Part shown: one piece after another, positions 1 to 10,609 of the stretch
How the letters are laid out: every line of letters begins with the position of its first letter
Numbering within the stretch: the first letter of the stretch is position 1
From: Macrophomina tecta
Taxonomy: Eukaryota; Ascomycota; Dothideomycetes; Botryosphaeriales; Botryosphaeriaceae
Direction: 5' to 3'
Assembly: GCA_024180945.1 (NCBI GenBank)
Contig: JAKSGN010000043.1
Location: 1,860,001 to 1,924,000 of the forward strand
Length of the DNA: 64,000 bases
The notes under the pieces: model-generated
Seen by the model: only the letters and a program-made list of their open reading frames with translations
The model's database searches: none
Told to the model about the DNA's origin: nothing
Translations under genes and position numbers: made by a program

Positions 1-3000
1 ACCCTTCTCGTGTTTTCAGGATTTCTTTACTCTCCTGTTCTTGATTCTACACTCTCCTTCTAGCTACGAACAGGCCCCGCACTCAATCCTCCCTCCGGGA
101 GTCTAATGTCACGATTAGGTGGACCGCATCATGCTTGTGGAGGGTCTCTAATGTGTCCAAAAATGTTACAAGTAGATGGTAAGCTCTAGAAACGCGCACT
201 AGGCGTTGAAGCTTGGTCGAGATCTTTGTCCCGCATTATGAGGGAACTCAGACTTTTTGGCATTCTATTGGCGGAGAGATTATACCACCAAACGCCAGCT
301 GTCAGGGTGCGCCACACCTCTCATCTACCAGGCTTACCATCGACTATGAAACATCACAAGTCGTGCCTATAGAGCATGATGCAGACCTGCGTGATAAATC
401 TCACCTGCTCTTGAGCTGACAGACGTCTCCCTGCTCCGACTTGGCTGTCTCGGTTCTTGACCGTTTCTGATGTCACCTTTCTGCTCACGAGACATTAACG
501 GAACGAGTGCAATTAACTGCGACGTAGGCCCACATAGTACGCAGCACATGTAATCACCGCACTGATTTGAACGGCCCAAACCGCGTATCTCTTATCCACA
601 TGGGAAACTCATCGTCCTCACAATAGCTTTTATTCTTCTTCAATGATGAGCTACCGGATCTTTGGATATCCACCTTCCTTCAGAGACAATATTAGGAAGG
701 ACCACAAAAAAAAAAGAACCCCGATTATTTCTGGCGAGCACACCGAGGCACTCTAGCAAGGCGTAACAGAACCGACTTTAGGGAAAGCTAAGCTGGCAGG
801 ATTTTTTTTTTTTTTTTCTCTTTACTGTGTCTTGAACTCCGTCCCTACTCGAAGTGCCCTTCTTATTCTCCTGGTGAGTCGAATGTAAGCTGCCCACAGG
901 CCGCCCACTGCATCATCGGAACCTATCCGGCGAGATATCCGGTATGATGATAGGGGAACTCCCTTTTTTTATGTGTGCTACGTCCGCCTCACCTGGAGTC
1001 CACTTCAGCTCTCAAACCGACAGGCATGCCGCATTTCGATGCGCTCGGCCTGGAGACATTGGCTCGCCATATCGGCAACTCACACCCCAGGACCATGGTG
1101 GATTCTTTCGGTTGTCAGCCGTGGTAGATACTGACGAGATTCGCCGGATGGCCAGTCATGGCGCTTAGTGATACCGCAAGCACCCGGAACTATCAAGGCA
1201 AAAATCTGAGGTTGCAAATGAACTGTGCAACGCTGCCGGCGTTACGGACCGTACGGAGTCTCGGACCAACAAGCACACGAAGATGGCTGGTCTACATCAA
1301 ACGCGCGGACCGTACTTCGGGCAAAACGTAGATCCATCAAAGCCAGCTATACTGCATGGGCGGCACAATCTGTATCTCTGCAAACAAAAAAAACCCCCCC
1401 GCTTACCAGTTCACCGATCTCGCTCGGTCAGGATTCCACCCGCGGTCCGAAGGGGCAGGGAAGAGATTCATTAAACATCTGTGACTTGCTCTCGGACTCT
1501 CAACAAGGACAGGCTGTTGTTCCCTAAGATAGGAGTACAGACCCACTCGATTATCCTGGTATTGTACTTGGCGCCCGGATTAGCGTCTCGAGTACCAAAA
1601 AGGTCTCGGAGCAGAGCGAATCGGTGAGCAAGAAGAGAAGGCGGGGATATGAATGACCATCACAGGTCGGTTCGACTTGTTGGAACGAGTGCTCGTCAAG
1701 CACCTTGGACGCGAATCGATAGCGGTTCACAGCAAAACGACGGAAAGTGACATAGCCGACGCCAAGATAGCTGCAGGGTGGCGGAAGAACTCCTTCAAGC
1801 TCCGTAACCGTGAGATGACGCAACCCTCCAGACATTTGGTGGAGAAACAACGGCACTGCGATGGATTCCAAAACAATGGGGCAGGAAAGGGATGGAGTTG
1901 AAGAAGAGGTTAAACCAAGACAGTAATTCGGAGCGAGCCTGCGCTGCGCTGCATATCAGCAGGAGGCCTGGTGGATCAAGCACACGAAGAGTATACATCA
2001 ATTGGGAGGCCTGACGGCGGCACGCGTGGATGAGGGAAGCCAGGCTCGAGGAGGATGTTGAGGTGTTGATCTCTCCTGAGCGTGGTCCCGGAAGTCCGAT
2101 GGGGGCGATGTTGATTTTTTGCGGCTATCTCCCGGAGGCTCGCCGGTCGGGGCAGGCACCAGATTGCGCAACACCCCAAGACTACTATCGGTTTGGGAGA
2201 CCCAGAAGCGGTGGCAGAGGCTGGGGATCCTCGAATCCCCCGAAAGCCGGGCTCAGCACGTGGCGGGCTGCGGGCGAAGGAGCATTGAGAGGCCACACAT
2301 CTGGCGCGAGCGTGCTCTGGCGGTCAGGCGTACCTCTCTGGCTTGACATTGGGGTCAAGCAACGACAGCAGCCCTCTTGGCATTCCGCAGGCGTAGATGC
2401 GGCAGTTGAAACAGGAGAGTGCGCGGCGGACGGCTGAGCGTCGGCGTGGAGGGAGACACTGGGGCCACAGGAATATCCAGTGACCGACCACGTCGCTTCG
2501 TTTCACACCAGCGCCTGCCAAGCCTTCTGCAGCGGGACGAGAGTGCTGGTCAGCCTTGGCAGGCGTTTCAAGCTCATCTGCCCGCATGCGAAATTTCCAC
2601 CAACGCTCGTCCGCGCCGCCACAACACCACCCGCCCGACTCGCGTCCCGGAGGACGCGCAATGGACGCCCGGACGTCATCTGCCTCCACAGTCTGTATGA
2701 TGCGCATGCAGCGCTTCGCCATGGCCTCGACCACCCGCGAAGCAAATGCGGCTCATTCAGGGCGAATGTCCCGCCCTGCTCTCAGAGCCGCCGCCCCTGG
2801 TCTTTGAACCCCTGCCGCTGCGGAGGGAATGCTGCGCAGGTCCGCTGCTCGAGGTATCGCCATGTCCAGCAACTCAGCTGCAGATTGGTGCCATTCGATC
2901 GCCCCATCAGTGAATCTTCATTCGCCCGGCTCCCCTCTGACCTGGTCGGCAGTCGTCTCCCTGCGCCGTTGCCCACTAGCCGACGTGGAGCGGGCGCTAC

Positions 3001-3404
3001 ACTGCTGCTTCCTGCTCCTGTCCCAGCTAGTTCCCCCCGTCGGATCTCGCTGTTGTGAAGTTTCATCTATTCTCCACATTGCCAAGCCGAAATAAATTGA
3101 GTGTTCGTAGGACATGGCCGTTTCTTCTTCGGGCTTCACAATCCCCGTTTTGTTTGCTGGACCGTGTAACCCCAGTCTGGACAGCAGTCGAGCCGCCGGC
3201 ATCATGAGAGCCAGGAGCATGTCCCTGCATCCTGCCTGCGTTGCTGAGATTTTTCTATAAAGATGGAGACCAACCAGCTTCTAGAGGCTTTTCCCTCCAG
3301 GCAAGCATCCTCTCTCCGGCCATCACTTCCATTCTTTCGCATTCTTCCACTCTTTTGTCCAACTCCGACCCGAACAGATCTGTGATCGTTCACTACACTA
3401 CACA
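1..3404. other. Intergenic, no gene recognised
   Basis: I see no convincing gene. Short open frames occur on both strands, mostly in the GC-richer part from about 2000 to 3060, but none has a recognisable domain, signal peptide or plausible splice structure, and they overlap each other antisense. A run of about 17 T lies near 800. The last 150 bases are the promoter and leader of the pectate lyase gene. Confidence 0.6.
3256..3262 (+). promoter_or_regulatory. TATA-like box of the pectate lyase gene
   Basis: TATAAAG lies 143 bases before the pectate lyase start codon, followed by a pyrimidine-rich leader containing CACTACACTACACA just before ATG. The spacing suits a fungal core promoter. The assignment is inferred from position only. 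Confidence 0.4.
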
Positions 3405-4342
3405 ATGTTGACCAAGACTCTTCTTCCCCTCCTCGCCATCTCTGGCGCCGTCTCTGCCGTCAAGACCAAGACCTTCGGCAAGAACCTCGTCCGCCGTGCG
3501 GACTTCCCTATCCCTGAATCCCAGGGTTCCGTCACCTTTGACGCCGCCGAGGAGGTCGATGGCGAGTACGACGGTGGCTACAAGACGTACGGCCGTGGTG
3601 TTTCTTGCACTGGCCAGGAGGAGGGTGGCGACTCTGACGCCGTCTTCATCCTGAAGGACGGTGCTTCCCTCAAGAACGCCATCATCGGCTCTGACCAGAT
3701 TGAGGGAGTCCACTGCGAGGGCTCCTGCACTCTTGAGAACGTTTGGTGGGAGGCCGTCTGCGAGGACGCTCTGTCCTTCAAGGGTGACGGTGATGCCACC
3801 GTCACTGGCGGTGGTGCAACTGGTGCTGAGGACAAAGTCCTCCAGCAAAACGGTATTGGCTCCATCACCGTCGATGGCTTCACAGTTGTGGACTTCGGCA
3901 AGCTGTACCGCTCTTGCGGTAACTGCGACGAGATGGGCCAGCGCACTGTACGTCAATGCTATCGCTCATTCTGTAGGGCAGAGAGTACTGACATGGCTGT
4001 GCGACTTAGATCACCCTCAAGAACGTCAAGGCCTACTCCGGCAAGAAGCTTGTCGGCATCAACTCCAACTACGGTGACAGTGCGTCATGTTCCTTTAGGC
4101 TTTCAACCCTTGAGCCATGTGCTAATAGCATCCTCAGCTGCCACCATCACCGACACTTGCGCGACCGACGTCTCTGACATTTGCACTGAGTACGTAGTCA
4201 CTCGGACGATGGGCCTCAGGAACGAAGACACTAACATAATTATCTTTACAGGTACGAAGGAAACGATACCGGAGACGAACCTGAAGAGATCAGCTCCGGC
4301 CCCTCTGATGCCTGCATTTACAGCGACGTTCCGGAGTGCTAG
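3405..4342 (+). CDS. Secreted pectate lyase, polysaccharide lyase family 3
   Basis: Cleaves de-esterified pectin (polygalacturonate) by beta-elimination outside the cell. Four exons: 3405-3947, 4010-4079, 4138-4189 and 4252-4342, all GT-AG with clean phases, giving 251 residues, the usual size of fungal PL3 enzymes. The N-terminus [18 protein letters not shown] is a signal peptide. The mature part has the PL3 pattern: paired cysteines ([21 protein letters not shown]), the short beta-helix turns around [22 protein letters not shown], and the family's C-terminal [10 protein letters not shown] before a final Cys. Introns of 62, 58 and 62 nt. Calcium and basic catalytic residues are known for the family but I did not place them individually. 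Identity is very likely; exact substrate preference is unknown. Confidence 0.93.
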
Positions 4343-6648
4343 ACGCACAGCTCGAACATGCCGCCTCAAAGCAAGCATTCTGATGGAGGGCCAGGGGGTG
4401 GGAAGGGATTTAGAGCCTCCGAAAGGGTGGAAGTGGGTTTAGGACTTCGTTGTATAATATAAACTTGTCTCCGAAAATAAGAACCATCCTGCTTTGGTAC
4501 CAACACATTGGTCTGACCGCTGTGATTCTGAAACCCCCCTTGAACAGGATATTGACTTAGAGGCGGGAGAGCATCTGCCGTGTGCTTGGAGCAAAACAAT
4601 GCTCGAAGCACTAGACCAGGCGTGGTTCTCACGGCCAACACGACTTTGAAGACGTTTGAGCTTCTGAAGCGTGCTGTTGTAGGCAAGAGGGACTGTAGAG
4701 GGCCAAGAGGAACCCAAGAGATGAAAATTAATGCTGATGCAGGACAAGATGATCTCTTCAGGGACCAGGCACGGTTTGGCGTCGAGTCAGCGGTTGCCCG
4801 ACGCAAGCTTGCCCAAGGCCACGGCTAAGTCAATGCCGAGTCATGCGGTTTGGGGAGATGTGTAGGTATAAAGTGCGGGCCGTACCTCAACACCACGCTG
4901 GCTTCACCACGACGCGCAGGGCAACGTCGGCATAAAGTATGGTCCGTGTTACGCTCGCGAATCTCTCTTGCAGTGAACTCCACATCCGATGCATGGTTGT
5001 TTCCTCCGCGAAACGGAGCTTTTTTTTAAGCATAACCAACATCTCGCGTCGAAAGCAACCATGGCGTCCGGCGCTTCTGCGCGTGCCGTCCAGCCGGCCA
5101 TCCATGTGCCGACTTAGCCGGCATACGATAATACGCGTTACCTCGGCGCCATGACTGCGCTTTCCTGAACGTCTGGAGCGAACGGTACTGAATCCGGGCC
5201 CGAGGCCGATTCCAAGAACGCTCTGCCTTGCTGTGCGGCATCGTAGCATTTGCCTTGACAAAAGTGTATTCTCGCCCTCTGACAATATGATTCGGACAAC
5301 TACACCGAACCCCCTGACAGACCCTCGTGGTCGCGATCCCAGGGACGAATATCGTGCTCGACGTGGAAAATCTACGATTATCTTCGCACGCATTGTACAG
5401 GCCTGGGGTTAGCAAGCATTGATCATGGAGTTTTGAAGCGCACACTGCAAAGCACGAGGCCGGCATCGTTTCTGCTCCTCGCACAGACGACAATATCCAC
5501 GGAACTCGGCAAGCGTTTCGTTTGCTGGCGAACCCAAACAACATTCGTTTTCATCACACAAGAAAGTCACCTCAGAGTGTCTCGCGACAGAGTATCGAGC
5601 AGATAGCATCCCCGCGTCGCTCCAAGTTGGCGAACAGCGGATTCGTCTCTTGGATCCTCGGCATGAAAGGCTTGTTGCAAGTCATCGGAAGAGTCGCTAC
5701 CCTGGTGCTGGCTCCGTTGCTGCGGCGCTATTGGCTACCTTTGGAATCAGCCTTTCTCCGGTGGAGGGGCGGATAGAAACGGCCGCGCCTCGTGCAAAGG
5801 CGCATGTTCTGGAAGAGAACTGGAACAGCTAGCAAGCACACCATTCTATCAGAAAATGTTGTGAGCCGGCCAAATTACGCAACTTCAAACGTCTGGAGAG
5901 ATTTCCTTTACTCTGTGTTTACAAGCCAGCCTATCACAGACGGGCACCGGGGCGACTACTTACATTGGCGTCGATCAGCGTTTCTGTGCGCTCAAAAGTG
6001 CCATTAACACGTTTTTTTTTATTCCACGGACAGAGTCTTACGTTCATGAGATGGTACCGCTGCAGCTTGCGCTACGACACTTCCCAATTCTAGTAAAACG
6101 ACACCAAGCTCAAGTCGCAAAACTGTAGACTCAATCACGCACCCTCCAGTGTAGCAGCTGACCCGTAGGTTCGACGTGCAGTGCTGGCAAGGTTCAGTTT
6201 ATGCGTGCACCAACGAGAGAAGTGCTCCCGACCGGGAAAATTCAACAGCTCATGATCCGTTGAAGAAGCCGTCCAGATGCAAACATTTCTCGATGCGGCA
6301 ATGTGATTCACATCCGGGCGAGTGCTTCAACTCCCCACGTACTCTTACTCAGTCCCTGAGTGCACGTAGGGATTACACGTGTAGCCGACCTTTTTACGCG
6401 GTGCTGAACGTGCTCGCACAAGGCTTTAAGTATTTGCTTCTATTGCTTACTCATAAAGAAGCCTTGCTGCCGAACACTGCCCAAAGAAGAAGGTAAGCGA
6501 CGGCAGGGGTGCGTGTACTTACCGAGGCTCTGCGGGGAATCTTCGACCGCGCTGCCCATTAAACACCCCGCCCGTCAGCGTCGGTCCGAGATGGTCAATC
6601 AGACGGCGAACATTTCCTTCACGTCCAGCCGTGTGACAGCGCATCTCA
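4343..6648. other. Intergenic, no gene recognised
   Basis: Short overlapping frames on both strands, none resembling a known family or showing start, splice and stop signals that fit together. The first few hundred bases are probably the 3' UTR and terminator of the pectate lyase gene. Confidence 0.55.
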
Positions 6649-8055
6649 ATGCCATCATTGGAGGAACGCTTTGAGCAGGCCTGCGCGGCACGAGACATCC
6701 CGCAGGCCGTGCTTATTGCTTCGAATAAAGGCACGTCGGCCTGTCCTTCTGCGCTGGCTCGCCCGCGCTGATTTTCCCAATCTTTGCCCTGAAACACAGC
6801 GCTGACTGAAATGGTCCTTTCACAGCCACTTTCAAATATGAGCGTGTCTTCGGGAAGCGCTCTCTTCGCGAGGGTGCAGACCAGAGTCCGCTCCAGCTTG
6901 ACGCCATCATGTGGATCGCATCTTGCACCAAGGTCATGACCAGTCTCGCCGCAGTGCAATGTGTCGAGCGCGGCCAGCTGGCGCTTGATGCACCAGTCTA
7001 TGATATACTGCCCGAGCTGCGCCATCTGGAGATTCTTGACGGGTTTGACGACGAGGGCAAAGCGATACTCAGGAAGAACCATACACCAATCACCTTGAGG
7101 TCAGTGTCCAGACGCCGCGGGACAATTCAGCTGATCGGCCTGGCCAGACATAGCAATTTCCCTTTCGCCCATTACGAAATACCCTGCTCACCGTCCTCTT
7201 AGGCTGCTTCTCACACACTCTTCCGGCATTGCCTACGACGACATGTACCCGCCTCTCCGGGCGTGGAGGAAAAGCCTTGGCCAGAAGCCCGGCGGCTCCA
7301 CGCTTGAGCAGCGCTTCAGCTATCCGCTCGTTTTCGAGCCAGGCACGCAATGGATGTACGGCGCCGGCGTTGATTGGGCCGGGCGGATGGTCGAGCGCGT
7401 CACCAACATGACCCTGGAAGGGTACATGAAGCAGCACATCTGGGGCCCGCTCGGCATCAAGGACATGACGTTCCACCTGTCCTCGCGCCCGGACTTGGCG
7501 GCGCGCCTGACGGACCTCAGCGGGCGGCGCAGGCCGCAAGCGAAAGCCCAGTACATGCGCTCGCCGTTCTTGTTCAAGGACGTCGTCGACGACCTGGGCG
7601 GCCAGGGCGTTTACGCGACCGCGCAGGAGCTGCACAAGTTCGTGCACGGCCTGCTGACGTGCGAGGACGACGAGAGGCTGCTCAAGCGTGCCGCGCTGGC
7701 GCAGTTTTTCAGCCCGTCCTTGACGGAGAGCGCGCGCGCGTCGTTGAACAAGGTGATGAAGGCGCCGGCGGATGAGCGCGTTGTGTCTGCGGCAGGGTTC
7801 GCGGAGGAGACTGGGATCGACTGGGGACTGGGCGGGCTGGTGCTGACGACGGATATTCCGGGATCGATGCACGCGGGGACGCAGCTGTGGCATGGGCTGC
7901 CGAATTTGACTTGGTGGGTGGACCGCAAGGCTGGGCTATGTGCGGTGTACGCGAGCCAACTCTATCCGCCGGCAGATGGGAAGGTGGTGGAATTGCAGGA
8001 GCTGTTCGCGAGAGAAATGTACAGCAGATGTGGCGCGCGGCAGCAGAAGCTGTAG
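6649..8055 (+). CDS. Beta-lactamase-fold serine hydrolase/acyltransferase (LovD/EstB-like)
   Basis: Class C beta-lactamase-related enzyme of the group containing the acyltransferase LovD and EstB-type esterases. I model three exons (6649-6742, 6826-7099, 7203-8055) giving 406 residues, close to LovD length. The first donor (GTCCTT) is weak and chosen by phase. Catalytic features: S64-C-T-K67 (SxxK) after DAIMWIA, the Tyr motif Y175-G-A-G, and HGLPNLTWW near the C-terminus in place of the KTG-like loop. GGQGVYATAQELHKFVHGLL also fits the family. No signal peptide, so probably cytosolic. No polyketide synthase or other biosynthetic partner lies nearby, so an acyltransferase role in a natural-product pathway is unsupported; a general esterase is equally possible. 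Codon use in the third exon is strongly GC-biased. Confidence 0.85.
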
Positions 8056-8680
8056 ATTCGGATCTTTAATAATCAGCCGGTTGTGATGCTATGCGGGCCT
8101 GGGAATCTACGGAAGGAGTGGGATTTGGGAAGACAGCGAGGTGGCGGAAAAGTCCTCGTTGAAGGGAAGGTGAGGGGGAAGATGCGAAAAGAGAAGACAA
8201 CCCGGCGCACAGCAGAAGGTGTGCGGACCAGCCGGCTCAGAAGTAACTGTTCATAAGCGCGCATTGGCTATGTGCTGAGCCAAAACCGTTCGAGAGCAAA
8301 TCTTTATCCATCATCGCCGGTGGGCCAAGAACAAGAAGAACCGAAGGAGTACCGATGTGGACGGCTTTTTACGTGTGCGCGTTTGGTACGCTAGTCCCGC
8401 TTTGGTCAGCGGGACCTTTCGTGGTGATTGCACGGGAGCGCAAGGAGCGCGCTGCTCACCTAAGCAACCCTGCACGCAGTCTTGGGCAGGGGCGCCTTCC
8501 ATTTATGTTTTGCGTGGCTAGGCTTTCTCTTCACTCACAGACCATCTGTCACTGCGTCTCTGAATGCATGTCTGTGTGCAGCCATCTCGCTCCGATCGAA
8601 GCCCATGCGCTCCTCTCAATACCATTATGAATTATATACTTCTTGTCCGGTTTGGCAAGATGGCGGCTGCTCACCGCACA
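8056..8680. other. Convergent 3' spacer
   Basis: Lies between the ends of two convergently transcribed genes and presumably holds both terminators. No gene is recognised in it. Confidence 0.6.
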
Positions 8681-10609
8681 CTAGTTCGACCTCGCGGCAA
8701 CAAAATCAACCAAGTCGAAGAAACTCTTCTTGTACCGCCTCTCCTGCGTGGTGCGATTGACCGTCTGGATGCCAAAGTGCGCGTCGTAATCACCGAATTC
8801 CCAGTTGTCCGCAAAGCTCCAAGCAAACGCACCCAGGACATGGACTTTGTCCTCCCATATAGCCTTGAGCACCTCGCTCATGAAGGAAAGGTAATAATTA
8901 CTGCGCGGGAAGTCATACAGTTGATCTGAGAGGTCTTCCTTGTCCGCCTCGCCGAAGACCGGGAACCCAAACTCCGTGATCAGGACCGGGTGTCGGAAGG
9001 TATTCCAGAGGTATGACAGGTACGTGCGCAGGTATTTGGGCGTGATGTAGACGTAGCTTTGGGAGCGGTAGCCAATGTTCCAACCGGCGCTGGTCAAAGT
9101 AGATTGCTCGACGCAGTAGGGGAAAAGCGGATCCGAAGTGTTGGATGCGCAGACAGCAATACCATTTGGAGCAGGCGTGACGACCGTTGCCGTGTAGGGA
9201 TCAATCCCCAGGAAATCTACAGCAGTGAGCATTCGTTCAATGTTCGACCGCGCCCGATCAGCAGCGGCTGGCCGAGACTTACCGGATGTGCCTCCGATAT
9301 ACTCCAGGTCCTCTTCAGTGAGGGGAACGTAGTCGGGAATGGTGATTTTGAATGCTTCTGGATAGTCCTTGCCAAGGAAGATTGGGTTGGCAAAAGTGGC
9401 GAGCTGGAAGTCATTGAAATGATTTGCCGCCTCGACATCTGACGAATTCGTGGGATCAAGCGGGACACCGAAGTTGTCGTTGAACTTGATGCCGACTTGG
9501 CCGGTGCCATTGATCTCCTCATGATAGAAGTGGTAGAGCCTTGCGTGTGCTTTGATGACCGTGTCCACACTCTTGCCATTGTAGCTGTAGAGCAATGGCT
9601 CGTTGAACGTGAACCAAACCGGGACACGGTCTGCGAAATGAGTCATGACAATTTTTCCATAGTTCACGAACGCATCCTCAAAGGTCTCGTTCTGATATGC
9701 TCCGTTCGTATAGCCGATAAGCGGGGGATCGGCAGCGGATGTAATGTTGTCCCCGTAGAACTGAAGTGGCGTATCGAAGTGCAACAGCGTCACGGTTGGG
9801 ACCATCCTGCGCGAAAGAACAAAGTTGATGAGGTCATCGTAATGATCGAGGCCTTGCTTGTTGACCGGAGATCCCTCAACAACGAACGGCAGGATGCGAG
9901 TCCACGGGATGGACAAGGAGTAGTACTTGACGCCCATAGCAGCCAAACGCTCGATGTCTTGCTTGTATAGGTAGTAGTTCTCGTTGGTGACGTAGTTGGT
10001 TGGCTTGCCTGACGAAGGAGGAATGAGAACTTCCATCAAAGAAGGCGTTCTTCCTTCATCTGCAATGGCTCCCTCGATCTGAGAGGCGGATCCCGCAACT
10101 CCAAACATGAAGGTATCCGGGAAGGAGTAGCAATCCTGCGGGACAAAATACTCCGGGGGTGGCAGAACGAGTTCACTAGTAGGCACCGGGGTCGGAGATA
10201 CGGTCGTTGAGTACAGCCCCCTAAAGGTGAAGTTTGCAAGGCTGGCATGCTCCCAAAGCGCTGACCATGCAGCTTGTCCATAAGGGTCGGTCGTATCGGC
10301 AGCTGTCGTGGTCGCATTGGGATACCAATTGCCCCATGTGGTTGTGCTCAAGTTTGGAACCAGGTGACTGAGAGACTCGTATGGCGGGGCATATGTGGTG
10401 ATTGGTGCCGACTTGATCGACGTAGCTGTTCTGACAGTCTCGGTTTGTGTGAAGGAGAAGTTGCTGAACGCGTAGGTCGGAGTGGCATAAGTGGCCGAGT
10501 AGGTTTGGCTTGCTGAGCACTGCGGTCGGGGGGTTGGTCCGTCGGCAGAGATATAGACCTGCTGGGCGAGTGCCACAGCACCACAACTCAGCACCAAAAA
10601 GGAAAACAT
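8681..10609 (-). CDS. Secreted glycoside hydrolase family 1 (beta-glucosidase-like)
   Basis: Retaining beta-glycosidase of family GH1, probably hydrolysing cellobiose or aryl beta-glucosides outside the cell. The frame is open for 642 codons, but a stop-free 66-nt intron (9217-9282, GTAAGT...CTGTAG on the minus strand) is almost certainly removed: splicing joins GTS to DFLGIDPYTA, the family's usual sequence. Exons 9283-10609 and 8681-9216 then give 620 residues. Signal peptide at residues 1-15; a Thr/Ser-rich N-terminal extension to about 155; GH1 domain from about 160. Acid/base Glu337 lies in FTFNEP. The nucleophile Glu (residue 524 after splicing) sits in ITEFG rather than the common TENG. 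WSFADNWEF is the aglycone loop. TTATAAA at 10654-10660 is a minus-strand TATA candidate. Confidence 0.9.
   Translation of the reverse strand: MFSFLVLSCGAVALAQQVYISADGPTPRPQCSASQTYSATYATPTYAFSNFSFTQTETVRTATSIKSAPITTYAPPYESLSHLVPNLSTTTWGNWYPNATTTAADTTDPYGQAAWSALWEHASLANFTFRGLYSTTVSPTPVPTSELVLPPPEYFVPQDCYSFPDTFMFGVAGSASQIEGAIADEGRTPSLMEVLIPPSSGKPTNYVTNENYYLYKQDIERLAAMGVKYYSLSIPWTRILPFVVEGSPVNKQGLDHYDDLINFVLSRRMVPTVTLLHFDTPLQFYGDNITSAADPPLIGYTNGAYQNETFEDAFVNYGKIVMTHFADRVPVWFTFNEPLLYSYNGKSVDTVIKAHARLYHFYHEEINGTGQVGIKFNDNFGVPLDPTNSSDVEAANHFNDFQLATFANPIFLGKDYPEAFKITIPDYVPLTEEDLEYIGGTSGKSRPAAADRARSNIERMLTAVDFLGIDPYTATVVTPAPNGIAVCASNTSDPLFPYCVEQSTLTSAGWNIGYRSQSYVYITPKYLRTYLSYLWNTFRHPVLITEFGFPVFGEADKEDLSDQLYDFPRSNYYLSFMSEVLKAIWEDKVHVLGAFAWSFADNWEFGDYDAHFGIQTVNRTTQERRYKKSFFDLVDFVAARSN

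Noticed and set aside
7090..7893. Long minus-strand frame (267 codons) opposite the LovD-like gene
   Set aside because: Arg/Pro/His-rich translation with no domain; it is the antisense shadow of a GC-rich coding exon.
3405..8055. A plant-cell-wall degradation or natural-product gene cluster
   Set aside because: Hydrolase genes are scattered, of unrelated families, and interleaved with housekeeping genes; no PKS, NRPS, terpene cyclase or cluster regulator is present.
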